Assembly: GCF_029945685.1 (NCBI RefSeq)
Contig: NZ_JAQSDA010000022.1
Span: forward strand, 1-64,000
Source: Polaromonas sp.
GTDB taxonomy: Bacteria > Pseudomonadota > Gammaproteobacteria > Burkholderiales > Burkholderiaceae_C
Reading direction: 5' to 3'
Length of the DNA stretch: 64,000 nucleotides
Shown: positions 16,438 to 24,225 of the stretch, one piece after another
How positions within the stretch are numbered: position 1 is the first letter of the stretch
Layout: each line of letters starts with the position of its first letter
Made by a program: the position numbers and the translations under genes
The notes under the pieces: model-generated
Told to the model about the DNA's origin: nothing
The model's input: the letters and a program-made list of their open reading frames with translations, nothing else
The model's database searches: none

Positions 16438-16878
16438 TCAGGCTGTGAGCGTCTTGCGGAAACCCACCGACAGGCGATTCCAGCTGTTGATCAGGCCGAT
16501 GACCAGCGTCAGGTTGACGCATTCAGCTTCGGTGAAGTGTGCAAGCAGCCCTTCGTAGTCCGCATCTGGCACGTGGGTGTCGGCTACGCGGGTAACCGCC
16601 TCGGTCCAGGCCAGGGCAGCCCGTTCGCGTGGCGTGAAAAACGGTGTGTCGCTCCAGACCGACACGGTCTGGATGCGGCGCTCGCTGTCGCCCTTCTTGC
16701 GCAAGTCGCTGGCATGCAGCTCGATACAGAAGGCGCAGCCGTTGATCTGCGATGCGCGCAGCTTCACAAGATCGAGCAGGGCCGGCTCGAGGCCGAGTTT
16801 TCCAACGGCGACATCAAGCGCGATCAGCGCCTTCATGGCATCGGGGGAAGCTTTGTAAAAATCCAGTCTCTGTGTCAT
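16438..16878 (-). CDS. AhpD-like carboxymuconolactone decarboxylase family protein
   Basis: A 146-residue helical protein with the redox motif GCAFCIELHASDLRKKG (about 47-63), i.e. CXXC followed by a histidine three residues on. These are the residues AhpD uses as a peroxidase or disulfide reductase. The later PFFTPRERAALAWTEAVT segment is also conserved. A strong AAGGAG precedes the ATG at 16878. The gene leads a probable operon with the cupin and MFS genes and faces a MocR-type regulator across 96 bases. A role in detoxifying peroxides or reactive electrophiles is likely but inferred. Confidence 0.88.
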   Translation of the reverse strand: MTQRLDFYKASPDAMKALIALDVAVGKLGLEPALLDLVKLRASQINGCAFCIELHASDLRKKGDSERRIQTVSVWSDTPFFTPRERAALAWTEAVTRVADTHVPDADYEGLLAHFTEAECVNLTLVIGLINSWNRLSVGFRKTLTA

Positions 16879-16974
16879 GTCAACTCCTTCGGGTGGTTAA
16901 ATGGTGCCTCTATGCTAGGGACGGATGCCCCGGCCTTTGGCGGCCAATCCGGACCTTTTTCAGGAGTCCAATTG
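16879..16974. promoter_or_regulatory. Divergent promoter region, ahpD-like / MocR-type gene
   Basis: This 96-base gap must contain both promoters. An imperfect inverted repeat spans about 16919-16955: GGACGGAT on the left, ATCCGGACC on the right, with GGCC/GGCC inside. It is the most symmetrical sequence here and a reasonable MocR-type operator. CAGGAG at 16961-16966 is the ribosome-binding site of the regulator. Confidence 0.4.
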
Positions 16975-18408
16975 ATGGAACTGCACGTGGTGATCGACGG
17001 CAACAAGGACCTGACGGGGCAGTTGTACCGGCAGCTCAAGGAGGCCATCCGCTCAGGACGGCTGGCCCCGGGCGAGAAGCTGCCACCGTCGCGGCTGCTC
17101 GCCGAGCAGCTCAGCCTGTCGCGCAAAACCGTGGCAGAGGCCTATGCGAGGCTCACCTATGACAAGCTGCTGGTTGGACGTGTCGGTAGCGGCACCTTCG
17201 TCGGCGAAGGCGTGCAAGCCAAAACGCCGCCGGGCCCCGGCCCGGGCCTGGCCGGCCCGGCGGTGACCGAGCATTGGCGCAGCATGAAGACGCCGCTGCG
17301 CCACCCGGCCCCGGCGGGCAGTTCGCGCTATGAGTACATCGGTGGCGCGCCGGCCAGCGGCCTGTTCCCGCATGCTGACTGGCGTCGCTGCGTCCTGTAT
17401 GCGTTGCGCCAGGGCACACGCTCGCGCGGACTGTACGGTGACGCCGAGGGCCTGCCGGCGCTGCGCGATGCCACCGCCCGGCACGTGGCCTTTTCACGAG
17501 GGGTTCGATGCACCATGAGCGACATCATCGTCACCAACGGTGCGCAGCAGGCCTTGGACCTGGTGGCCCGGGTGTTGATCGAACCCGGCTGCACCGTGGC
17601 CGTCGAGGAGCCTGGTTATCCACCCGCACGGCAGCTGCTGGCAGCGCAGGGCGCGCGTGTCGTCGGCATACCGGTTGATGCCGAGGGGCTGCTGGTGGAG
17701 CAAATTCCTGACGGCACGCGACTCATCTATGTGACGCCGGCCCACCAGTTTCCACTCGGCATGCCGATGAGTGTGCGTCGCCGCGAGGCGCTTCTTGCGC
17801 GTGCGCAGGCGCTCGGCGCCATCATCCTCGAGGACGACTACGACAGCGAGTTCCGTTACGAGGGGCGACCCACCGACTCCCTCCAGAGCATGGACAGCCA
17901 CGGCACCGTGGCCTTCGTGGGGACCTTCTCAAAAACACTGTCGCCCGAACTGCGCCTGGGCTACCTGATCGCGCCTCCGGCGATCTTGCAGGCGGTCAGT
18001 ACCGCCAAACACCTGAGCGACTGGCATACCGCCACGCCGGCCCAATGGGCCCTCGCAAAATTCATCGGGGATGGCGACCTTCTCAAGCACATCCGTCGCT
18101 GCCACGCAATTTACGCAGAGCGGCGTGAGCGCATCATGCACCGCTTCGGGAGCGAACTGTCGGCCTGGTTTGACCTGGTTCCGGCCAGCGCGGGCATTCA
18201 CATGGCCGCACTGGCCAAGCGGCCCATCGACATGGACACGCTCCTCAAGCTGGCGCGTCGGGTGGACGTCGGGCTTTATACGCTGGAAGGCTTCTACCAC
18301 GATTGTGTTCCGCTGCAGGGGCTGATGCTCGGCTATGGCGCCATTGACAGCGCCGATATCGACCCGTCGCTGGACCGGCTGCGCGACATCCTGACGCAGA
18401 TGGGGTGA
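16975..18408 (+). CDS. MocR/PdxR-type GntR-aminotransferase regulator
   Basis: A 477-residue fusion of a GntR winged helix (about 10-78: LYRQLKEAIRSGRLAPGEKLPPSR, then AEQLSLSRKTVAEAYARL) to a fold-type I aminotransferase domain (about 120-470). The PLP lysine is K320 in TFSKTLSPELRLGY, and EDDYDSEFRY is the conserved cofactor-pocket segment. MocR proteins sense PLP or an amino compound and regulate neighbouring genes. Here the neighbours are the divergent AhpD-like, cupin and MFS genes. ATG 16975 was chosen for its CAGGAG site and because the GntR domain starts there; upstream open frame is antisense to the AhpD gene. Confidence 0.9.
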   Translation: MELHVVIDGNKDLTGQLYRQLKEAIRSGRLAPGEKLPPSRLLAEQLSLSRKTVAEAYARLTYDKLLVGRVGSGTFVGEGVQAKTPPGPGPGLAGPAVTEHWRSMKTPLRHPAPAGSSRYEYIGGAPASGLFPHADWRRCVLYALRQGTRSRGLYGDAEGLPALRDATARHVAFSRGVRCTMSDIIVTNGAQQALDLVARVLIEPGCTVAVEEPGYPPARQLLAAQGARVVGIPVDAEGLLVEQIPDGTRLIYVTPAHQFPLGMPMSVRRREALLARAQALGAIILEDDYDSEFRYEGRPTDSLQSMDSHGTVAFVGTFSKTLSPELRLGYLIAPPAILQAVSTAKHLSDWHTATPAQWALAKFIGDGDLLKHIRRCHAIYAERRERIMHRFGSELSAWFDLVPASAGIHMAALAKRPIDMDTLLKLARRVDVGLYTLEGFYHDCVPLQGLMLGYGAIDSADIDPSLDRLRDILTQMG

Positions 18409-18508
18409 GCGGGCGCCATCTGCCCCGTCTTTTTCCTACAGCTTTCGTCAAAACGTGCGGACAGGGCCAGCGGTCCGCATCCACCACGATCAATCTCTTG
18501 CGGCACGG

Positions 18509-18536
18509 CTCATGCGCGACTCATGCAGGCTCATGC
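18509..18536. promoter_or_regulatory. Phased CTCATGC triplet upstream of DUF305 gene
   Basis: CTCATGC occurs at 18509, 18520 and 18530. The spacings of 11 and 10 bases put all copies on one face of the helix, about 50-75 bases before the next start codon. That suggests a binding site array, but no regulator is known and chance is not excluded. Confidence 0.35.
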
Positions 18537-18584
18537 AGTCCGCGGCCATGGTTCGTGGTTGTTTCTGTCAGAAGAGGATTTCAG

Positions 18585-19037
18585 ATGAAGGCTTATCTCA
18601 AATTCGGCGCGATGATTGCTACCTCGACCATCGTGATGTTCGGGCTCATGTACCTGAACACCTACGCGCTGGATCACATTTTCTTCAGCCAGACGCGGGC
18701 CTGGATGGCCCTGCTGATGGGCGCCGCCATGGCCATGGTCATGCTGGTGTTCATGTGGCCCATGTACCCGAACCGGCGCGTCAACACGGGCGTGCTGCTG
18801 GGCAGCGTGCTGGTGTTCGCGCTGTCGCTGTGGCTGGTTCGCAGCCAGCAGACAGTTGACGAGGTCTCCTGGATGCGGGCCATGATTCCGCATCACTCGA
18901 TTGCCATCCTGACGAGCGAGCGCGCCCACATTTTCGATCCCCGTGTCAGGCGGCTCGCGGACGGCATCATCGAGACCCAGCGCCGGGAGATTGCCGAAAT
19001 GAAACAACTCATCGAGGAACTCAGGCCGGCCCGCTGA
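18585..19037 (+). CDS. DUF305 membrane protein
   Basis: A 150-residue inner-membrane protein. Three helices are evident (about 7-28, 38-58 and 68-87). They are followed by a periplasmic DUF305 segment, WMRAMIPHHSIAILTSERA (about 97-115), which contains the conserved MXXMXXHH-type histidine pair, and ends in a charged helix. DUF305 proteins are ferritin-like four-helix proteins frequently found near copper or other metal resistance genes; metal binding is likely but unproven. GAAGAGGA (18571-18578) precedes ATG 18585. It stands alone and converges on eutC. Confidence 0.82.
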   Translation: MKAYLKFGAMIATSTIVMFGLMYLNTYALDHIFFSQTRAWMALLMGAAMAMVMLVFMWPMYPNRRVNTGVLLGSVLVFALSLWLVRSQQTVDEVSWMRAMIPHHSIAILTSERAHIFDPRVRRLADGIIETQRREIAEMKQLIEELRPAR

Positions 19038-19107
19038 GCGCGGGCAGCCCCATCGCATGCCGAATGATGGGCGGTGCGGGGCCTGCCAGCACCTTGCGTT
19101 TATCAAC

Positions 19108-19162
19108 GATTTTGGCCTCCAGCCCTTATGTGGCGGGCGCCAGCAGCTATCAAATCAGCAGC
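19108..19162 (+). repeat. Interspersed repeat (family A), intergenic
   Basis: This is the best preserved copy: TTTTGGCCTCCAGCCCTTAT, then GTGGCGGGCGCCAG, then CAGCTATCAAATCAGCAGC. It fills most of the 143-base gap between the DUF305 gene and eutC, and I used it as the reference for the family. Confidence 0.8.
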
Positions 19163-19180
19163 AACTGTGGACTGACTGCC

Positions 19181-19969
19181 TCAGTCGCCCTGCAGCCGCT
19201 GGCCCGTCAGGTCCTTGAGCGCGACACCGGATCGTTGTTGCTTGCGCATCTGATCCAGCAGCCAGGCGATTTTGGCCGCCGCCGCTTCAGGCGCCAGGCC
19301 TTGCGGCCGGATATTGGAGACGCAGTTACGGTCGGCGTCGGACGTACCGGGGCCGGGTGCCCAAGTGATGTAGGCGCCCAGGCTGTCGGGGGAGGACAGG
19401 CCCGGCCGCTCGCCAATCAGCACCAGCACCGCCTCGGCCTGCAGCGCGCGCGCCACCTTGTCGCCGGCGGCGACGCGGCCGTTGTGCAGCAGCACCACAG
19501 GCGCGACCGCCCAGCCCTGCGCCACCAGCAGCGGCAGCAAGGCCTGCAGCAGCGGCAGCGTGTGGCTTTGTGTGGCTTGCGCCGACAAACCATCGGCCAG
19601 CACGATAGCCAGGCCTCCGCGCGATGCACTGGCCTGCAGCAGGGCCAGCGAAGCTTGGTCGAGCTGACGCCCCTGGTCGGGCCGCATCAGGTAAGTGCGT
19701 CTGTCGTTGGTAGCGCTGCGGCACACCAGCGCGGGCAGATCAAGCGCGGCCAATGCCGCCTTCAAGGCATCGCTGTCGAGCGCAGCGCCGACCGCGTCAC
19801 GCGCCCGCGCATGCGCCAGCCGGAAGTCCAGCAGCGCCGGCGTCGCGAGCGAGGCGCCGGTGCGCGGCAGGCCGATGCGCGCCGCGGTCAGCGGTCGCAG
19901 CGCGGCCCACATCTCGTTGACCAGGACCGCGGTATCCCGCGCCGCGGCGGAAGGTGGGGTATCTATCAT
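19181..19969 (-). CDS. eutC: Ethanolamine ammonia-lyase small subunit
   Basis: The 262-residue beta subunit of adenosylcobalamin-dependent ethanolamine ammonia-lyase, which splits ethanolamine into acetaldehyde and ammonia. Family features include LRPLTAARIGLPRTGASLAT at about 25-44, LADGLSA near 115, RPGLSSPDSLGAYITWAPGPGTSDADRNCVSNIRPQGL at about 190-227, and the closing region AKIAWLLDQM. The start codon overlaps the eutB stop (ATGA), so the two subunits are coupled. No shell protein, reactivase (EutA), aldehyde dehydrogenase or permease gene is adjacent, so this is the cytosolic, non-microcompartment arrangement. Confidence 0.95.
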   Translation of the reverse strand: MIDTPPSAAARDTAVLVNEMWAALRPLTAARIGLPRTGASLATPALLDFRLAHARARDAVGAALDSDALKAALAALDLPALVCRSATNDRRTYLMRPDQGRQLDQASLALLQASASRGGLAIVLADGLSAQATQSHTLPLLQALLPLLVAQGWAVAPVVLLHNGRVAAGDKVARALQAEAVLVLIGERPGLSSPDSLGAYITWAPGPGTSDADRNCVSNIRPQGLAPEAAAAKIAWLLDQMRKQQRSGVALKDLTGQRLQGD

Positions 19970-21348
19970 GACGGCCTGCCCAGCAGTTGCCGCATCGGCC
20001 CGGGCACACCCTCAGGCCGCACCCGGCCCTGCGCATCCACCAGCCCCTGCGTCGCCAGCCATGCCTCGAACTCGGGCGCAGCCCGTTTGCCGAAGAGATC
20101 GCGCATGGCCAGCGCATCATGAAAAGATGTGCTCTGGTAACCCAACATGATGTCGTCGGCGCCGGGCACACCCATGACGAAGTTGACGCCCGAGGCCACC
20201 AGCAGGGCCAGCAGCGCGTCCATGTCATCCTGGTCGGCCTCGGCGTGGTTGGTGTAGCAGACGTCGCAGCCCATGGGCAGGCCCAGCAGCTTGCCGCAGA
20301 ACTGGTCTTCCAGCGCGGCGCGTGTGATCTGTTTGCCGTCGTACAGGTATTCGGGGCCGATGAAACCGACCACGGTGTTGACCAGAAAGGGCTTGAAGTG
20401 GCGCGCCACGGCGTAGGCGCGTGCTTCCATGGTCTGCTGGTCCACGCCGTGGTGCTGGCCGGCCGACAGCGCGCTGCCCTGCCCGGTCTCGAAATACATC
20501 GCGTTGCTGCCGACGGTGCCACGCGCCAGCGACTGCGCGGCGTCGTGCGCCTCCTTGAGCAGCGCCAGGTTGATGCCGAAGCTGCGGTTGGCGCCCTCGC
20601 TGCCGGCGATGGACTGGAAGACGAGGTCCACCGGCGTGCCGCGCGCGATCAGGTCCAGCGTGGTGGTGACATGCGCCAGCACACAGCTTTGCGTGGGAAT
20701 GGCGAGCTTGCTGCGCACTTCGTCGAGCAGGCACAGCAGCGCGTGCGCGCTGCCCGGGCTGTCGGTGGCGGGGTTGATGCCTATCATCGCGTCGCCGGCG
20801 CCCAGCAGCAGGCCGTCGAGGATGCTGGCCGCGATGCCGCGCAAGTCATCGGTCGGGTGGTTCGGCTGCAGCCGCACCGAAAAGCGCCCGGGCAGGCCGA
20901 CGGTGTTGCGAAAACGCGTGATCACGCTGCATTTGGCGGCCACGATCATCAGGTCCTGCAGGCGCATGAGTTTGCTGACGGCGGCCACCATCTCGGGCGT
21001 CAGGCCGGGCGCCAGGGCGCTCAAGACGGCGGTGTCGGCGGTGTCACTCAGCAGCCAATCGCGCAGGCCGCCCACTGTGAGGTGCGCCACGGGCGCAAAG
21101 GCTGCCGCATCACGCGTGTCGATGATGAGCCGGGTGACCTCGTCGGTTTCATAGGGCACGAGGGCGTGGGTGAGAAAGTCTTTCAGCGGCACGTCGGCCA
21201 GCGCAAACTGCGCCGCCACCCGCTGCTCGGCCGAAGTGGCGGCCAGCCCGGCCAGCACGTCGCCGCTGCGCAGCGGCGAGGCGCACGCCATCAAGGTGGC
21301 GAGGTCGCTGAAGACATGGATTTCTTGACCAACCGGCATACGGTACAT
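19966..21348 (-). CDS. eutB: Ethanolamine ammonia-lyase large subunit
   Basis: The 460-residue catalytic alpha subunit, close to the 453 of E. coli EutB. Recognisable blocks include RNTVGLPGRFSVRLQPNHPTDD at about 178-200, GDAMIGINPATDS at about 216-228, the ELYDGKQ-like EYLYDGKQITRA near 345 and the end MGVPGADDIMLGYQSTSFHDA. The TIM-barrel binds cobalamin and ethanolamine. I chose ATG 21348 because MYRMPVG...HVFSDLATLMACASPLRSGD is the normal N-terminus; 81 more codons are open upstream, but they run through a family A repeat. Confidence 0.95.
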   Translation of the reverse strand: MYRMPVGQEIHVFSDLATLMACASPLRSGDVLAGLAATSAEQRVAAQFALADVPLKDFLTHALVPYETDEVTRLIIDTRDAAAFAPVAHLTVGGLRDWLLSDTADTAVLSALAPGLTPEMVAAVSKLMRLQDLMIVAAKCSVITRFRNTVGLPGRFSVRLQPNHPTDDLRGIAASILDGLLLGAGDAMIGINPATDSPGSAHALLCLLDEVRSKLAIPTQSCVLAHVTTTLDLIARGTPVDLVFQSIAGSEGANRSFGINLALLKEAHDAAQSLARGTVGSNAMYFETGQGSALSAGQHHGVDQQTMEARAYAVARHFKPFLVNTVVGFIGPEYLYDGKQITRAALEDQFCGKLLGLPMGCDVCYTNHAEADQDDMDALLALLVASGVNFVMGVPGADDIMLGYQSTSFHDALAMRDLFGKRAAPEFEAWLATQGLVDAQGRVRPEGVPGPMRQLLGRPS

Positions 21349-21502
21349 CGCTGTGGGCCCAGGTTGCGGCGGCCGCACCGGAACGGGGGTGCGTTTGTCG
21401 CCAGCCTCTATCGTAGGGGAAGCGCGATGGATGCACAGCCGCGCGCGGTCTTGCGGGATCCGCAGCACCCCCCAAAGACACGCCGGAGCAAAGTTCATGC
21501 AT

Positions 21503-21560
21503 GTTTTAGCCCCCCAGCCCTTGCTGTATATGCGCAAGCAGCTATCAAATACATAGCTTT
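21503..21560 (+). repeat. Interspersed repeat (family A) upstream of eutB
   Basis: TTTTAGCCCCCCAGCCCTT is followed by GCGCAAGCAGCTATCAAATA and CATAGC. It occupies the 239-base gap between kup and eutB together with otherwise featureless sequence. Confidence 0.8.
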
Positions 21561-21587
21561 TCCCTGCACTCCTTTGTGTGGGAACCT

Positions 21588-23471
21588 TCAAATCTGCACA
21601 CGGGTCCCCAGTTCGATCACGCAGTTGTTGGGCAGACGGAAAAAGGTGGCCACGCTGCCTGCGTTGCGGGACATGATGGCAAACAGGGCTTCACGCCAGT
21701 GCGCCATGCCGGCGCCCCGGGTCGGCACCACAATCTCCCGGCTCAGAAAGTAGGACGTTTCGAACAGGTTGATGGGCAAACCCTGGGCCTGACAAAGCGC
21801 CAACGCCTTGGGGATATCGGGTGTGTTGATGAAGCCGTAGTTCACCTGCAGCCGCCAGAAGCCCGGCACCAGCGTCGTGACCTGGACCCGCTCCTCGAAA
21901 GGGATCCACGGTACATCGTGGAACACCACGGTGAGGATCAGGTTGCGCTCGTGCAGCACCTGGTTGTGTTTCAGATTGTGCATCAGCGCCTGCGGCACCG
22001 TGTCGGGGTTGGCCACGGCATAAACGGCGGTGCGCGGGATGCGGCGACCCTTGTCTGCAGCGAGAGCCGTGATGAAGGGCAGCAGTTCGGGGTCGTCGCG
22101 GCGCATGCTTTCGATCAGCAGCTCCCGGCCACGCCGCCAGGTCGCCATGACAACGAAGATGGCCGCGCCCAGCACCAGGGGGAACCAGCCGCCCTGCCAG
22201 AACTTGAGCGAGCAGGAAATCACCAGCAGCAGGTCGAGCGCCAGAAACGCGCCGGTGGCCGCAAGCGCCACCGGAAGCGGGTAGCCCCAGGCATGGCGCA
22301 CCACAAAAAACGTCAGCACGGTGGTGACCAGCATGGTCACCGTCACCGCGATGCCATAGGCCGAGGCCAGCGCCGACGAGCTGCCAAAGCCCACGACGGC
22401 CAGCAGCACCGCCACCAGCAACAGCCAGTTGACCTCGGGCATGTAGATCTGGCCCGCCTCTTTGGCCGAGGTGTGCTGCACCTGCATGCGCGGCAACAGC
22501 CCCAGCTGCATGGCCTGCTTGGTCATGGAATAGGCGCCCGAGATCACCGCCTGGGAGGCGATCACCGTGGCCAGGGTGGCCAGTACCACGGCCGGGATCA
22601 GCCAGCTTTGCGGGAACAGGTGATAAAACGGGTTCTCCAGCGCGGACGGGTCGCGCATCAGCAGCGCGCCCTGCCCCATGTAGTTGATGGTCAGGGCCGG
22701 TAGCACCAGGCCCATCCATGCGAACTGGATGGGCCGCTTGCCGAAGTGCCCCATGTCGGCGTACAGCGCCTCGGCGCCGGTGAAGGCCAGCACGATGGCG
22801 CCAAACGCCACAAACATGTGCCAGCCCTGCGCACGCAGGAAAGCGAACGCCTGCAGGGGGTTGAGCGCGGCCAGAATGGCGGGTTGCTGGATGATCTGCA
22901 ACAGGCCGGTGAAGGCCAGCACACCAAACCACACCACGATGATGGGCCCGAACAGCTTGCCCACCGTGCCCGTGCCGTAACGCTGCATGGCAAACAGGCT
23001 GATGAGCACCGCGATGGAAACGGGCAGCACATAAGGCTTGAGCACCGGCGTCACCACCTCCAGCCCTTCGACCGCGCTGAGCACCGAAATGGCCGGCGTG
23101 ATCACGCTGTCGCCGTAAAACAGGGCCGCCCCCAACACACCGGCCAGCAGCAGGATCACGCGCCGCTGCGGCGTCTTGCCGGCGGCCTTGGCGGCCAGTG
23201 CCGTCAAGGCCATGATGCCGCCCTCGCCACGGTTGTCGGCGCGCAGGATCAGCAGCACGTATTTGAGCGTGACGACCAGCATCAGGCCCCAGAAGATCAC
23301 CGACGTGGCGCCGATGAGATGCGCCGCGTCCAGCGTTATGCCGGTGGCGGGGCTGAAAATTTCCTTCATGGTGTACAGCGGGCTGGTACCGATGTCGCCG
23401 TACACCACACCCATGGCGCCCAGGGTGAGCGCCGCCATGCTTTCGCGGCCGGAAGTCTTGGTCATAACCAT
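21588..23471 (-). CDS. kup: Low-affinity potassium transporter Kup
   Basis: A 627-residue Kup/HAK/KUP potassium:proton symporter with 12 membrane helices in the first 440 residues and a cytoplasmic C-terminal domain. [19 protein letters not shown] (about 21-39) is the family signature, and [31 protein letters not shown] follows in helices 2-3. Two start codons are possible (MVM at 23471, MTKTS at 23465). It lies 67 bases downstream of kdpE on the same strand, so the KdpE-like regulator is a natural candidate to control it. Confidence 0.95.
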   Translation of the reverse strand: MVMTKTSGRESMAALTLGAMGVVYGDIGTSPLYTMKEIFSPATGITLDAAHLIGATSVIFWGLMLVVTLKYVLLILRADNRGEGGIMALTALAAKAAGKTPQRRVILLLAGVLGAALFYGDSVITPAISVLSAVEGLEVVTPVLKPYVLPVSIAVLISLFAMQRYGTGTVGKLFGPIIVVWFGVLAFTGLLQIIQQPAILAALNPLQAFAFLRAQGWHMFVAFGAIVLAFTGAEALYADMGHFGKRPIQFAWMGLVLPALTINYMGQGALLMRDPSALENPFYHLFPQSWLIPAVVLATLATVIASQAVISGAYSMTKQAMQLGLLPRMQVQHTSAKEAGQIYMPEVNWLLLVAVLLAVVGFGSSSALASAYGIAVTVTMLVTTVLTFFVVRHAWGYPLPVALAATGAFLALDLLLVISCSLKFWQGGWFPLVLGAAIFVVMATWRRGRELLIESMRRDDPELLPFITALAADKGRRIPRTAVYAVANPDTVPQALMHNLKHNQVLHERNLILTVVFHDVPWIPFEERVQVTTLVPGFWRLQVNYGFINTPDIPKALALCQAQGLPINLFETSYFLSREIVVPTRGAGMAHWREALFAIMSRNAGSVATFFRLPNNCVIELGTRVQI

Positions 23472-23538
23472 CCATCAACAGTGAACAAGGCTTCACTGTC
23501 GCCGCCGGGGCATCAGGAACGCATAAGTGCGCAGCGGG

Positions 23539-24225
23539 TCAGGCAGTCGCCAGGCGGTAACCAACCCCGGTTTCGGTCAGCAGATGGCGCGGCTCGGCCG
23601 AGTCGCGTTCTATCTTGGCGCGCAGCTGGCCCATGTAGAGCCGCAGGTAGTGCGTGTGCTCGGTGAACTCGGGCCCCCAGACATCGGTCAGCAACTGCCG
23701 GTGCGTGACCACCCGGCCGGCGCTGCGCACCAGCCGCGCCAGCAACTTGTATTCGGTCGGCGTCAGGTGCACGGGCTGGCCGTCGCGCAGCACCACATGC
23801 GACTGCAGGTCGATGTGCAGGTCGTCCAGGGCATGCTCGGTCACCGCGGCGGCCAGGGCCGTGCCGCGATGCCGCAGCGCCACCCGGATGCGCGCCAGCA
23901 GTTCGCCGACGCTGAAGGGTTTGGTCAGGTAGTCATCGGCGCCGGCATCGAGCAGCAGGATCTTCTGCGCCTCCTGGTGGCGCGCCGACACCACGATGAC
24001 GGGGATGGCCCTGTGCCTGCGCACCTCGCGCACCAGCTCGACCCCGTCGCCGTCGGGCAGGCCGAGATCAAGCACGATCACATCGGGCGGGTGGTGGCGG
24101 AACATGGCCCCTGCTTCGCTCAGTGACACGGCGGTCTGCACCTCGAAGCCCTCCACCGACAGCGACGACTGCATCAGCGCGCGTATTTCACGGTCGTCCT
24201 CGACCACCAGCACACGAAGCGTCAT
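23539..24225 (-). CDS. kdpE: KdpE-like response regulator
   Basis: A 228-residue OmpR/PhoB-type response regulator. The receiver domain has acidic residues D10 and D11, phosphoacceptor D53 (VLDLGLPDGDG), and the conserved lysine in LTKPFSVGELLAR. The C-terminal winged helix contains HLTPTEYKLLARLVRSAGRVVTHRQLLTDVWGPE, highly typical of KdpE. It overlaps the kinase gene by four bases (ATGA), so the pair is coupled. There is no kdpFABC pump in the window; the next gene is kup instead. Confidence 0.92.
   Translation of the reverse strand: MTLRVLVVEDDREIRALMQSSLSVEGFEVQTAVSLSEAGAMFRHHPPDVIVLDLGLPDGDGVELVREVRRHRAIPVIVVSARHQEAQKILLLDAGADDYLTKPFSVGELLARIRVALRHRGTALAAAVTEHALDDLHIDLQSHVVLRDGQPVHLTPTEYKLLARLVRSAGRVVTHRQLLTDVWGPEFTEHTHYLRLYMGQLRAKIERDSAEPRHLLTETGVGYRLATA

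Noticed and set aside
16270-16974. Possible 235-residue N-terminal extension of the MocR-type regulator.
   Set aside because: It is antisense to the AhpD-like and cupin genes and has no domain. The CAGGAG site and GntR domain fix the start at 16975.
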